Part shown: one piece after another, positions 22,901-35,810 of the stretch | Layout of the letters: the number at the start of each line of letters is the position of its first letter | How positions within the stretch are numbered: the first letter of the stretch is position 1 | Assembly (NCBI GenBank): GCA_964036045.1 | Contig: OZ038402.1 | Span: forward strand, 13,101,739 to 13,165,738 | Source of the DNA: Eutreptiella sp. 'Long Island Sound 2002' | Lineage: Eukaryota; Euglenozoa; Euglenophyceae; Eutreptiales; Eutreptiaceae | Length of the DNA stretch: 64,000 nucleotides | Reading direction: 5' to 3' | The notes under the pieces: model-generated | The model's input: only the letters and a program-made list of their open reading frames with translations | What the model was told of the DNA's origin: nothing | Database searches by the model: none | Position numbers and translations under genes: made by a program

Positions 22901-23521
22901 AGGTTACGGCGCTGCCATATTCACGCCCCACAGAAGAAGGCTCCCTCATTCAGCAACCCTGTGGCTTTGCACTCGGTCTCTGTTCATTGGCTTCCACTCA
23001 TTTGTATTGGCACGATCCATGGCCTCCTGGAAGGCCTGTTGCTGTAGTGTGTGTTCCTCTGTGGTCTGTTCTCAATCAGGAATGCTACGTTTACCACCTC
23101 TTTTCTCATTCCTGTGTCTGTCATTCATTGATGTCTTCTGGGGCGCCCAGATTGTCAACAGGAGCAGCTGCATGGCGCCAAAGGTGATGGTGGGGGTTCC
23201 TCACAGCCGTTCCAGAATCAAACTCAGTACCCTTCCCCCCCCCAACCCCGCTGCCCTGCGCACACATGGGCTTGTCACAGCACGGACACCCTGTCGGACC
23301 ACGCTTTTTTAAATTTTGGTTTTGCGGTACTTCTATCAAGGAAACAGCAACTAATGGACAGCATTATCGATTTCTGCCCTGCACAATTTCTTGTTTGTGT
23401 GCTCATCTGATAATTTAAGCATTTTTGGGCCATTGCATGGTCACCCTGGACTGTGGGTGAGCACTGCTCGTGATTTATCACACCATGGATGCATTGCTTG
23501 GTGTGCCCGGACTCTCTGTCT
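19946..23521. other. Non-coding stretch downstream of SNF2
   Basis: No gene supported. The first 240 bases are T-rich and probably the SNF2 3' untranslated region. G-runs occur at about 22357-22371 and 22700-22717. Long open frames such as 20678-21352 (minus) and 21605-22462 (plus) have competing frames and no motifs. The GCAGTGC-type motif near 22165 recurs from 2618. Confidence 0.5.
22301..22359. repeat. Inverted repeat with 16-bp arms
   Basis: CCTTGCACAACAACCA (22301-22316) pairs with TGGTCGTTGTGCAAGG (22344-22359) with one mismatch, around a 27-nt loop. A long G-run follows immediately. No associated gene is seen. Confidence 0.75.
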
Positions 23522-23930
23522 GAGGTATGCCCGATTTGTCCAACTGGGGCATGGTCCGGGCGCACCGAGGCATGCTCCCAGCGCACCAGGCATGCCCCAG
23601 ACAAATTGGTGCATGCTGCAAACCAACCGGGGCATGCTGTAGGCGCACCATGGCGTTCTCTGGGCACACCGGGGCATGCTCCGGGCACCCCAAGGCATGC
23701 CCTGGACAAACTGGGGTACGCCTCAGGCGCACGAGGGCATGCCCTAGATGAACCGGGGCATGTTCTAGACAAACCGGGACATTCTCCGGGTCCACCGGTG
23801 CATCCTCCAGACAAACCAGGGCGTGCTGCGGGCGCATCAGGGCATGCGCTGGTGTGCCCAGAGCATGCCCCAGTTTTTCTGAGGTGTGCCCTGGTGCCCC
23901 AGAGCATGCTGCGGTTTGTCCAGGCATGTG
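23522..23930. repeat. Degenerate 21-bp minisatellite
   Basis: About 18 degenerate units of 21 bp with the core GGGGCATGCTCYRGRC and an ACC-like end. Because 21 is a multiple of three and the units lack stops, frames are open on both strands as seven-residue repeats (GHALDKP-like). The 3' part (from 23611) is carried in each unit of the large tandem array; the first three to four units exist only here. A further short patch lies at about 24056-24130. Confidence 0.85.
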
Positions 23931-24148
23931 AATCATACTCAAACCACTTTATAGCTGAGGAGGAGCCTCAGCAATATGCAAGCATCATCAGAGGGAGGGG
24001 AAGACATATTTCAAGCATGATCACAGGCAGGGGGGGGGGGCGTACTAGAAGCATGCCCAGGACAAACTGGGGCATGCCCAGGGTGCACTGGGGCATACCC
24101 TGTACAAATTGGGGCATGCTCCGGGCCTTGCATGAGTTGTGTTGCACT

Positions 24149-24670
24149 ATGTGTGCTATGTGTGCTATGACAGCCTGGCACTGAAAGGCCATAGCCCGTA
24201 GCCTTAGAGAACAACCTCGTATGCACTCACTGGCGATCTGGCGCCAGAAGTAGTGGAAAAGAGATAGGTGCCGGAAGGCCGTTTGCCAGGAGGACGTCAG
24301 GATTTTTCCTCCCCCCGCTCCCCCACCATTGACTATCTTTTACAAGGGAAAACCAGCCTTGCCTGGGCTCGCTGCCCACCGTTCCTGCCCCCCCTCCTCC
24401 CCTGGGCTTTCCCGTGGCTGCAGCCCGCGTGCCTGGCACCCTCACATGTCCCTCGGTTCCCCGGAACCCCTGGATGAGGCGATTGCCATCATGCCGCCCG
24501 TTTTGTAGTTTTTGCTTTATTCTTGCACTGTACCACCCATTCCTTTGCCCGTCCGCAGCCCCTCTGACCGACCCTAACCCCATGGGATTGGGTTATGTTG
24601 TATGATGGGCTGGCCCTTCCTGCATCCGGACTTCCTGCGTTGGACGGTGGACATGTATTACAAAAAAAAA
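24149..24670 (+). mobile_element. Poly(A)-tailed retrocopy with 17-bp target-site duplication (unit 1)
   Basis: ATGAGTTGTGTTGCACT occurs at 24132-24148 and again at 24671-24687, exactly flanking a ~522-bp segment that ends in a poly(A) run. This is the signature of LINE-mediated retroposition: a SINE or processed transcript. The pre-insertion site can be read by joining the flanks. The insert shows no protein-coding frame with motifs and no clear pol III boxes. The A-run is 10 nt counting the first A of the duplication. Confidence 0.8.
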
Positions 24671-25883
24671 ATGAGTTGTGTTGCACTGGAATCATCGTCT
24701 GCAATTTCGAATTTAAGGTCCAAAACAGGCCATGCGATCATACAACCGATTGAAATTCAACATCTGAAGCACTATGGGATATGTTTAAGGTGAATTACCA
24801 TTTTTCTTTGCAAAAAAATCCAAGATATGGCCGGGTTTTGGCAGGGTAATGATACACCAGAAAAGAGTTTTTTGTTTCCAATTGATATGGTAGAATGGCG
24901 ATGGTTTGAGCCTGCAAGATGATGTGTGGATGCATTTGGTGTGGTAGGTTTGTGATAATACATTTCAAATGTATTGACCAATTGCTGGGCCCATGATTTG
25001 CTGTGTCGTTGTATTATGAAGAGGGATTGTATCAACGGATTGCATCTTCTTCTGCTGCAAATCATCTTAAAGAGAGGTTGTTAGATCAAGCACAGGCCCA
25101 GGCGTCTTGGGGGTCATTCGCGCAGCATACCCGAAGGCATGATATTTGCCGTCCAACCTTTTGTAAAACCATTATTTTGCCCAATAAGACAATCTCCCAT
25201 TGGATTTTTTGATTCTGTGGCCTGTATCCCGTAAAACTGGATACCACTTTTTTGGGGAGTGGGGGGGGAGTTTGTGCTCAGAAGGGTTTGACTTGGGGTC
25301 AGATTGGGCAGAGCTAACGGGTCGGCCGGCGGGATTCCAATTTATGCATGCTGCAAACCAACCGGGGCATGCTGTAGGCGCACCATGGCGTTCTCTGGGC
25401 ACACCGGGGCATGCTCCGGGCACCCCAAGGCATGCCCTGGACAAACTGGGGTACGCCTCAGGCGCACGAGGGCATGCCCTAGATGAACCGGGGCATGTTC
25501 TAGACAAACCGGGACATTCTCCGGGTCCACCGGTGCATCCTCCAGACAAACCAGGGCGTGCTGCGGGCGCATCAGGGCATGCGCTGGTGTGCCCAGAGCA
25601 TGCCCCAGTTTTTCTGAGGTGTGCCCTGGTGCCCCAGAGCATGCTGCGGTTTGTCCAGGCATGTGAATCATACTCAAACCACTTTATAGCTGAGGAGGAG
25701 CCTCAGCAATATGCAAGCATCATCAGAGGGAGGGGAAGACATATTTCAAGCATGATCACAGGCAGGGGGGGGGGGCGTACTAGAAGCATGCCCAGGACAA
25801 ACTGGGGCATGCCCAGGGTGCACTGGGGCATACCCTGTACAAATTGGGGCATGCTCCGGGCCTTGCATGAGTTGTGTTGCACT

Positions 25884-26408
25884 ATGTGTGCTATGTGTGC
25901 TATGACAGCCTGGCACTGAAAGGCCATAGCCCGTAGCCTTAGAGAACAACCTCGTATGCACTCACTGGCGATCTGGCGCCAGAAGTAGTGGAAAAGAGAT
26001 AGGTGCCGGAAGGCCGTTTGCCAGGAGGACGTCAGGATTTTTCCTCCCCCCGCTCCCCCACCATTGACTATCTTTTACAAGGGAAAACCAGCCTTGCCTG
26101 GGCTCGCTGCCCACCGTTCCTGCCCCCCCTCCTCCCCTGGGCTTTCCCGTGGCTGCAGCCCGCGTGCCTGGCACCCTCACATGTCCCTCGGTTCCCCGGA
26201 ACCCCTGGATGAGGCGATTGCCATCATGCCGCCCGTTTTGTAGTTTTTGCTTTATTCTTGCACTGTACCACCCATTCCTTTGCCCGTCCGCAGCCCCTCT
26301 GACCGACCCTAACCCCATGGGATTGGGTTATGTTGTATGATGGGCTGGCCCTTCCTGCATCCGGACTTCCTGCGTTGGACGGTGGACATGTATTACAAAA
26401 AAAAAAAA
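25884..26408 (+). mobile_element. Retrocopy, copy in array unit 2
   Basis: Same insert as in unit 1, flanked by the identical 17-bp duplication at 25867-25883 and 26409-26425. The poly(A) run is 13 nt here. It was copied with the whole unit, not inserted independently. Confidence 0.8.
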
Positions 26409-27620
26409 ATGAGTTGTGTTGCACTGGAATCATCGTCTGCAATTTCGAATTTAAGGTCCAAAACAGGCCATGCGATCATACAACCGATTGAAATTCAACA
26501 TCTGAAGCACTATGGGATATGTTTAAGGTGAATTACCATTTTTCTTTGCAAAAAAATCCAAGATATGGCCGGGTTTTGGCAGGGTAATGATACACCAGAA
26601 AAGAGTTTTTTGTTTCCAATTGATATGGTAGAATGGCGATGGTTTGAGCCTGCAAGATGATGTGTGGATGCATTTGGTGTGGTAGGTTTGTGATAATACA
26701 TTTCAAATGTATTGACCAATTGCTGGGCCCATGATTTGCTGTGTCGTTGTATTATGAAGAGGGATTGTATCAACGGATTGCATCTTCTTCTGCTGCAAAT
26801 CATCTTAAAGAGAGGTTGTTAGATCAAGCACAGGCCCAGGCGTCTTGGGGGTCATTCGCGCAGCATACCCGAAGGCATGATATTTGCCGTCCAACCTTTT
26901 GTAAAACCATTATTTTGCCCAATAAGACAATCTCCCATTGGATTTTTTGATTCTGTGGCCTGTATCCCGTAAAACTGGATACCACTTTTTTGGGGAGTGG
27001 GGGGGGAGTTTGTGCTCAGAAGGGTTTGACTTGGGGTCAGATTGGGCAGAGCTAACGGGTCGGCCGGCGGGATTCCAATTTATGCATGCTGCAAACCAAC
27101 CGGGGCATGCTGTAGGCGCACCATGGCGTTCTCTGGGCACACCGGGGCATGCTCCGGGCACCCCAAGGCATGCCCTGGACAAACTGGGGTACGCCTCAGG
27201 CGCACGAGGGCATGCCCTAGATGAACCGGGGCATGTTCTAGACAAACCGGGACATTCTCCGGGTCCACCGGTGCATCCTCCAGACAAACCAGGGCGTGCT
27301 GCGGGCGCATCAGGGCATGCGCTGGTGTGCCCAGAGCATGCCCCAGTTTTTCTGAGGTGTGCCCTGGTGCCCCAGAGCATGCTGCGGTTTGTCCAGGCAT
27401 GTGAATCATACTCAAACCACTTTATAGCTGAGGAGGAGCCTCAGCAATATGCAAGCATCATCAGAGGGAGGGGAAGACATATTTCAAGCATGATCACAGG
27501 CAGGGGGGGGGGCGTACTAGAAGCATGCCCAGGACAAACTGGGGCATGCCCAGGGTGCACTGGGGCATACCCTGTACAAATTGGGGCATGCTCCGGGCCT
27601 TGCATGAGTTGTGTTGCACT

Positions 27621-28144
27621 ATGTGTGCTATGTGTGCTATGACAGCCTGGCACTGAAAGGCCATAGCCCGTAGCCTTAGAGAACAACCTCGTATGCACTC
27701 ACTGGCGATCTGGCGCCAGAAGTAGTGGAAAAGAGATAGGTGCCGGAAGGCCGTTTGCCAGGAGGACGTCAGGATTTTTCCTCCCCCCGCTCCCCCACCA
27801 TTGACTATCTTTTACAAGGGAAAACCAGCCTTGCCTGGGCTCGCTGCCCACCGTTCCTGCCCCCCCTCCTCCCCTGGGCTTTCCCGTGGCTGCAGCCCGC
27901 GTGCCTGGCACCCTCACATGTCCCTCGGTTCCCCGGAACCCCTGGATGAGGCGATTGCCATCATGCCGCCCGTTTTGTAGTTTTTGCTTTATTCTTGCAC
28001 TGTACCACCCATTCCTTTGCCCGTCCGCAGCCCCTCTGACCGACCCTAACCCCATGGGATTGGGTTATGTTGTATGATGGGCTGGCCCTTCCTGCATCCG
28101 GACTTCCTGCGTTGGACGGTGGACATGTATTACAAAAAAAAAAA
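27621..28144 (+). mobile_element. Retrocopy, copy in array unit 3
   Basis: Same insert and flanking duplication (27604-27620 and 28145-28161). The poly(A) run is 12 nt. Confidence 0.8.
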
Positions 28145-29357
28145 ATGAGTTGTGTTGCACTGGAATCATCGTCTGCAATTTCGAATTTAAGGTCCAAAAC
28201 AGGCCATGCGATCATACAACCGATTGAAATTCAACATCTGAAGCACTATGGGATATGTTTAAGGTGAATTACCATTTTTCTTTGCAAAAAAATCCAAGAT
28301 ATGGCCGGGTTTTGGCAGGGTAATGATACACCAGAAAAGAGTTTTTTGTTTCCAATTGATATGGTAGAATGGCGATGGTTTGAGCCTGCAAGATGATGTG
28401 TGGATGCATTTGGTGTGGTAGGTTTGTGATAATACATTTCAAATGTATTGACCAATTGCTGGGCCCATGATTTGCTGTGTCGTTGTATTATGAAGAGGGA
28501 TTGTATCAACGGATTGCATCTTCTTCTGCTGCAAATCATCTTAAAGAGAGGTTGTTAGATCAAGCACAGGCCCAGGCGTCTTGGGGGTCATTCGCGCAGC
28601 ATACCCGAAGGCATGATATTTGCCGTCCAACCTTTTGTAAAACCATTATTTTGCCCAATAAGACAATCTCCCATTGGATTTTTTGATTCTGTGGCCTGTA
28701 TCCCGTAAAACTGGATACCACTTTTTTGGGGAGTGGGGGGGGAGTTTGTGCTCAGAAGGGTTTGACTTGGGGTCAGATTGGGCAGAGCTAACGGGTCGGC
28801 CGGCGGGATTCCAATTTATGCATGCTGCAAACCAACCGGGGCATGCTGTAGGCGCACCATGGCGTTCTCTGGGCACACCGGGGCATGCTCCGGGCACCCC
28901 AAGGCATGCCCTGGACAAACTGGGGTACGCCTCAGGCGCACGAGGGCATGCCCTAGATGAACCGGGGCATGTTCTAGACAAACCGGGACATTCTCCGGGT
29001 CCACCGGTGCATCCTCCAGACAAACCAGGGCGTGCTGCGGGCGCATCAGGGCATGCGCTGGTGTGCCCAGAGCATGCCCCAGTTTTTCTGAGGTGTGCCC
29101 TGGTGCCCCAGAGCATGCTGCGGTTTGTCCAGGCATGTGAATCATACTCAAACCACTTTATAGCTGAGGAGGAGCCTCAGCAATATGCAAGCATCATCAG
29201 AGGGAGGGGAAGACATATTTCAAGCATGATCACAGGCAGGGGGGGGGGGCGTACTAGAAGCATGCCCAGGACAAACTGGGGCATGCCCAGGGTGCACTGG
29301 GGCATACCCTGTACAAATTGGGGCATGCTCCGGGCCTTGCATGAGTTGTGTTGCACT

Positions 29358-29882
29358 ATGTGTGCTATGTGTGCTATGACAGCCTGGCACTGAAAGGCCA
29401 TAGCCCGTAGCCTTAGAGAACAACCTCGTATGCACTCACTGGCGATCTGGCGCCAGAAGTAGTGGAAAAGAGATAGGTGCCGGAAGGCCGTTTGCCAGGA
29501 GGACGTCAGGATTTTTCCTCCCCCCGCTCCCCCACCATTGACTATCTTTTACAAGGGAAAACCAGCCTTGCCTGGGCTCGCTGCCCACCGTTCCTGCCCC
29601 CCCTCCTCCCCTGGGCTTTCCCGTGGCTGCAGCCCGCATGCCTGGCACCCTCACATGTCCCTCGGTTCCCCGGAACCCCTGGATGAGGCGATTGCCATCA
29701 TGCCGCCCGTTTTGTAGTTTTTGCTTTATTCTTGCACTGTACCACCCATTCCTTTGCCCGCCCGCAGCCCCTCTGACCGACCCTAACCCCATGGGATTGG
29801 GTTATGTTGTATGATGGGCTGGCCCTTCCTGCATCCGGACTTCCTGCGTTGGACGGTGGACATGTATTACAAAAAAAAAAAA
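29358..29882 (+). mobile_element. Retrocopy, copy in array unit 4
   Basis: Same insert and flanking duplication (29341-29357 and 29883-29899). The poly(A) run is 13 nt. Two of the substitutions that distinguish unit 4 lie inside this copy. Confidence 0.8.
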
Positions 29883-32800
29883 ATGAGTTGTGTTGCACTG
29901 GAATCATCGTCTGCAATTTCGAATTTAAGGTCCAAAACAGGCCATGCGATCATACAACCGATTGAAATTCAACATCTGAAGCACTATGGGATATGTTTAA
30001 GGTGAATTACCATTTTTCTTTGCAAAAAAATCCAAGATATGGCCGGGTTTTGGCAGGGTAATGATACACCAGAAAAGAGTTTTTTGTTTCCAATTGATAT
30101 GGTAGAATGGCGATGGTTTGAGCCTGCAAGATGATGTGTGGATGCATTTGGTGTGGTAGGTTTGTGATAATACATTTCAAATGTACTGACCAATTGCTGG
30201 GCCCATGATTTGCTGTGTCGTTGTATTATGAAGAGGGATTGTATCAACGGATTGCATCTTCTTCTGCTGCAAATCATCTTAAAGAGAGGTTGTTAGATCA
30301 AGCACAGGCCCAGGCGTCTTGGGGGTCATTCGCGCAGCATACCCGAAGGCATGATATTTGCCGTCCAACCTTTTGTAAAACCATTATTTTGCCCAATAAG
30401 ACAATCTCCCATTGGATTTTTTGATTCTGTGGCCTGTATCCCGTAAAACTGGATACCACTTTTTTGGGGAGTGGGGGGGGAGTTTGTGCTCAGAAGGGTT
30501 TGACTTGGGGTCAGATTGGGCAGAGCTAACGGGTCGGCCGGCGGGATTCAAACCGCCAACCTGCACGGTTGCCGTCGGCTGCAATACCATTCGACCGTTG
30601 TCTGTTCTAACAGTAGCTCTTCTCTCCGCTACTTGCAACCTAGTGGTGGTACCACAGGTAGTAGTGGGATGGCTAGCGGAGGGTTGGCGTGCCTTGAGGT
30701 ATGTTGGGCCGGCTTGGGATACCTTACGGTAACAAAGGCAAAAATTGTTGCTGTGCTCGGGGGTTCGTGGTGGTTGGTTTGTCTAAACCAACCGCTGGCT
30801 GCCCGCCAAGGATCATAATCTTTGCCCCCGAAGGCTGCGTCCACAGTCCTTAGCCAGAGCTGAACGCCACAATGGCTTGTCCATCCTGCGGCTCTCTGAG
30901 CCATGGGGATGTGCGGTAGTGTTCTGGCCGGGTTGGTCAAAACAAATGGTTGTGGGTTGTGGACGGCAAAGGGGTAGGTTTAAGTGGGGGCCGAATGGAA
31001 TAGTTTGGGGTAGCCTCGCATAGGTTGGGGTACCCTTTAAGTTTGTGATGTTACTCTAAAGTGGAGATGTATACTTCTAGATGCATCCAACACCCTACCG
31101 GATTGTTTAAAAAAACACTCCAATCTTTTTTGATGCTAGTTTGTTTTTGAAATTTAATTCGGAACTACGCCAAATAGTGCAAAACATCAATCAGGTTTCT
31201 GTAGGGGGTAAAACTGCCTGAACCGGTTGCAATCATGATCTCTCCATCATCTCTGCACTATTTTGAACAAAAAACCAGTGTCCAAATGTCTCGTGCACAC
31301 AGAATCATTTCTTCTGAATATCTCTGCATTTTAGGAGTTTTACTAGATGTGGACATCGTAGCAAAAAAGAAAACAGAAACTCCTTTTGCACGGGAAACAA
31401 CTTTCACTTGACTTTCTGTGCCATTGCAAGTGCCCATATCGATTTTTTACCACCCTGCGTTGAATTTTTTGTTTGAAATTCCTTCTCCACTTGATGTGTG
31501 TATTACGGATTGCTGACCGAACAACAGACACCAAAAAATTTGCATCCCTGATGCAAAACCAAAAATCTTCGGGAACATTCCACACAGGCTCACCACGAAA
31601 AATACCACACATTTTGAAAAAAGATACTCATTCAATACATTCTGAACACTCGTATGATTGACCAAAACACAATGCACCAACTTTTGGACTTGACGGCTAC
31701 ATATTGTGCTGGTTGCACTGTGCATATATAAACAAAAATATCATAGCAATTGGCTATGCGTGGTTGTATTGCTACAGGCAACAAAATTGTTGTAGCAATT
31801 GGCCATGTGTGGTTGTATCACTGTAGCAGCAGCAATGTAGTTGCAACAGGTGAGCAAAAAAATCATTATGGCAACTGCCAGCGTGCTTGCAAGGCGTGGT
31901 TGTATTTACTGCAGCAGGGCAAACAGCAGCCATGTAATGTACAGCCTGTTGCAGCACCCCACCGTAGTGCAATACACTCGTGTGCATGCACCTGTTGGCC
32001 GCTGAAGTGCTTGGATGGCAGGCAAGTGCTGAAAAGATCAGAGGCCAAGCAGATTAGGAACAGAAAGAATATTCTGTCCATCTCTGTTGGCCTACTCTAG
32101 CTGATTCCGTGCGGCGCCTACTAACCCGAAAGCTTGCAACGCATACAAGTCACGCACAAAGCATACGTGTCTGACCCAGGCATTCCCCACGTCTCGGGCA
32201 ATAGCAGCCCGAGGATTGACGTCGGATTCATACACTGTCATTTTCTTCTTTTATACTTCAGAGCGCGAGGCTCAACCACCTCCTAAGCTTCGTCCCAAGT
32301 TATTCGGCGCTCGGTCATACTTCAGATTTCTCACCACGGCCGCGATTACAAATACCCAACGTCACTATAGCGCCTTCCTCCTTCGTTTACTGTCCTTCAG
32401 CTGCCCCTCAGCCTTGGATTCACCTTGAAGTTTTCCGGCGTGGAACTTCAGTGCACTCCTTTCCGTCCCGGCCGTGGCTCCTTCACTTCTCTGTTCAGTA
32501 TACTCCTTCCTAAGTAGGTTGCACTCTGCCACCTCGTGTTGACCTTCGGGCCTTGACGTTCAGGTTTGCGCGCCGCGCCGGCGCTGATTTCAACATGACA
32601 GTCTACAACGGCGGCCACGGTGGTGCACTTGTGTCTCAAGGACACCGATGCACTACAGGGGGGGCAGCAATTTCATACGCTTTAAATTTAGGCACCTTGC
32701 CATTTTTTGCCGTTTCAGCACCAAAATTTCATACCAGGTAGCCCTCAAACTGCTAGCTTTGTCAGCAAAACTTCATATTAGGCTTCTTTTTTTACAGGAC

Positions 32801-33716
32801 ATCATAATGCTCTTAGCTCAGTTTTGAGCAAAAAAATGTTCGCAAATATTTTGAAAATTACTAAAACTTTTCAAAACTTTTCTCCTTTTTTTAGAAAATG
32901 TTCGCTACTTCTCACAACTATTTGCAATGTTTCCTTCTTCTTTTCCAAAATGTTTTGAACCACACCACCTTTGGCATTACAATGCGACACCCTTTGGTTT
33001 TTTTTTTGCAAAGTCACCCTACTTCAATTTCCGCGCTGATTTTAACATCCCCTTCATTCTAGCCCCCTATAATGTAGGCAGAGGGAGACTGGTTTTGCAC
33101 CCAAAATTTTAGGTTCGAAAATGGGTCCGAAATTTTGGTGTCTAGAATTAAAGTGGTCTGAAATTGTTGCCTACCCTGTAATGTGCAAAACGCGCGGGCG
33201 GGCGGGCATTGCTTCCTCGGTTTAGCAGAGTGACATAGATGCGCGACTCGTGCACTTTCACTCTGTTCTGCTTACCACAATGGGTTTTAAGCCCTGCCTT
33301 TGGTAGGGCTCGGGCTTGACCTTAATCGGGTGTTTGTTCGCGACATCGAAAACCTGCTGGGTTTGGATTCAAAAGCCTGCGGTTTTGGAGTCCTTGCGCG
33401 TACACAGGGCATTACGCCTGCGGCAGATTCCTGCTGGTGCGGGATGTGCGACAGCGCTGTGCCTAGCGGCAGCGCAACAGACATGCCCGAAGAGTAGTTG
33501 AAAATTGGCAATTTTATTGACACGGGCCTTTGGCAAATGTTATAATGGACACCAGAAAAACCAAGCAATGTCTGGAGCCTTGAGAAGGCAACTCCATACC
33601 AATCTTTGCCACCATTTGTTTCCTTGGCGATTCAATGTAATCACATGGGTCATCAATGAGTACATTTGCCAAAAAGGTGTCATGGTAGCAAAGCACCGGT
33701 GGGAGTCCTGCGTAGG

Positions 33717-33756
33717 ATGTATGTAAATCTTTTTCCACAAAAAGATTTACATACAT
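33717..33756. repeat. Perfect 18-bp hairpin with 4-nt loop
   Basis: ATGTATGTAAATCTTTTT (33717-33734), loop CCAC, then AAAAAGATTTACATACAT (33739-33756). Every base pairs. It is not followed by a T-run terminator on either strand. It could form a cruciform or be the centre of a fold-back element, but similarity does not clearly extend beyond the stem. Confidence 0.9.
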
Positions 33757-35731
33757 GTTGTACGCAATGCAGCGGACTGACGTTCTGCCACTACGCCTTT
33801 TGTGCCGTGTATGCCCTAATGTCGTGGGAGTGTATGTTTAACGATAGGTTTGTACATTTTTTGTGTATTTTGCAACAAGCGACCAGGACCAGAAAAAGTC
33901 ACCACCACGTCTTTTGTGGGGTACCACATCTCGACAAAATCCAACTATGCACTGAAGTGTACACATAACTAACATTTCAAACTCTTATTGTTTCATTATG
34001 AGTCACTAAAGCACACTTTCCAAAGTCATTAAGGTTATTTAACCGTAACCCCCCATGAAATTCACCCCTACCACTCCAAGGAGCGGAGGTATCATCTTTC
34101 ATGGAGGTATACACCGAAATGAAGTAGGCACTTCATGCCTTTTGCTTTAAAAGTTAAGCCTAGTGGTTTCCCACCCCAGAACCTAGATACTCTGAATTTC
34201 CATCTATTTATTGCGGTTCTACTTTGTAATGGTTTCTGAATTCAGTTGCTTGGCCAAGCTGGCCAAGCCATATCCTGTGTCAGCTTGACCCATGGCGCGC
34301 CTGAGCCCTACTTAGTTGCTAATTCAGCAAAACAGTGCACATCAAGTGCTGATTTCAAGCTATCTAACCAAATTACTGCCGTTTGGCACACAGAATAAAG
34401 GAAAAAAAATACTAGGCCTCAGAATGTTCTGGAACATTTCACTGATGTCGAATTCAACCCAGTGGCAGGGGGATGAGAGGATGGAGGAAGGCATTTGACT
34501 CGCAAAGGACTGCACCCCGATCCATGGAGATTGTTTCCAGAGCACAGGGCTGGGACGCAGCAAATTCCACAGAAGTGCAAGACAGAGCATGGTAAATCAG
34601 CACCCCAATATGTAACAACCAATCAGAATTGCGTTTCACTCGTGAAGAGGCAGAAATCCTTTCACCACATCACCCTTTGGTTGCGATTAAGCTCATGGTT
34701 GTGCCCCTCTTTGCTTTGCTTTCAGCTCAGGCTCAGCACCAGGTTACAGAGACACGTGCACAATGGAGCTGCTTCATGAGCAAGGGTAGACAGGAAGCAA
34801 TACTGTGTGCAAAAATGATTCTTTACAATGCCAACGTGTGACTGTTGGCTGGCCGCAATAGTCACCAACCAAACACAGAACACACCGGACTGTTGGTCAC
34901 ACTGGTTAAATGCATGCATAAACACATCGTAAAGAAGGCAAACATCATGGCATATCTTGATGCCAAGGGGGGGTGTTAGGGGGCATTTGCACATTGCACT
35001 CACGTCAAAACCACCAGCTTTAAAAGGTCAAAGAATGCAGTTGATAAGAACACAGCAATGCAGAATTCATATGAGATTCCCAGTTCTGTTCACCAGTTCC
35101 TCAAGTGCCGCATTGCCCCCCTGATGTTGCTGTCGAAGTGGATAATTGTGGGTACCTCATGAGTTTTGCACATAGCCTCCCATCAACCCCTTCCACACAA
35201 CTGCGCTATCAACTTTTTGGGCAAGGGGGACACTGTGCACTAACGGCTCAGTCCATCAGTGACAGTAAGGGCTAAATGGTGGTAGAAATTGGGTAAATGT
35301 ATGAGGTCAATGGAGACCACACAGTTTGGTCGTGCTGTATGTGGAACGCTGTGTGCTGCTCACCCCACAATTCACACGTGCATAACAGTCTTGGGGCATT
35401 GTGACCACATCTTTTATGTTGCCAAGCCTTGGCTCGGCTGAGGGACGCCCATGGTAGCAACAATTCCCATCGAACAAGACAACAGAGCATGATGCACCAA
35501 AGAACAATCCCGGTTGTCCATGCCCAAAACCTCATTTGCATTTACCTCCAGCTATGAGGTGGAAAACAGCCCATTTTGTACAACATGTACGCATGGCATA
35601 CAGTGTGCCCCTGTAGGTTGAAAATCATGCACAACCCAAGACGAACTCCAGTGCAGACAGACTATGATTCCCCTATTCAGACGCAACTGTACTCCAATCG
35701 CAATTTTTCTCTGTGTGCCTTGCTCACGTGT

Positions 35732-35808
<77 letters not shown>
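35732..35808. repeat. (CT)n microsatellite
   Basis: About 38 uninterrupted CT dinucleotides. Translations through it (SLSLSL or RERERE) are artefacts. Confidence 0.95.

Positions 35809-35810
<2 letters not shown>

Larger units (their letters stand above)
23611..30549 (+). repeat. Tandem array of four ~1735-bp units
   Basis: Units start at 23611, 25346, 27084 and 28820 (each at GCATGCTGCAAACC), with lengths 1735, 1738, 1736 and 1730. Units 1-3 appear identical except for A-run and G-run lengths. Unit 4 carries at least three substitutions (near 29638, 29761 and 30185). The left edge falls inside the 21-bp minisatellite. The right edge falls at GCGGGATTC (30541-30549), where homology stops and sequence resembling a tRNA T-arm in reverse begins. 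Each unit holds a minisatellite block, a retrocopy with poly(A), and about 660 bp of AT-richer sequence. No convincing gene is present. Confidence 0.95.

Noticed and set aside
23275-23907. Long minus- and plus-strand frames with GHAxxxP heptads
   Set aside because: They follow a 21-bp minisatellite that has no stops on either strand. Nothing indicates translation.
24196-24203. CCGTAGCC, the first bases of the dinoflagellate spliced leader, inside the retrocopy
   Set aside because: Only eight bases match, the rest of the leader is absent and it is not at the 5' end of the insert.
24565-24600. Telomere-like ACCCTAACCCC
   Set aside because: A single occurrence of one and a half units inside the retrocopy is not a telomeric tract.
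30541-30615. Possible tRNA on the minus strand
   Set aside because: D-arm-like and T-arm-like text is present, but the T stem and acceptor stem do not pair and no 7-nt anticodon loop forms.
33836-33880. DRFVH similarity between a frame here and the LINE tail near 58190
   Set aside because: Only about five residues match and the flanks do not align, so chance is likely.
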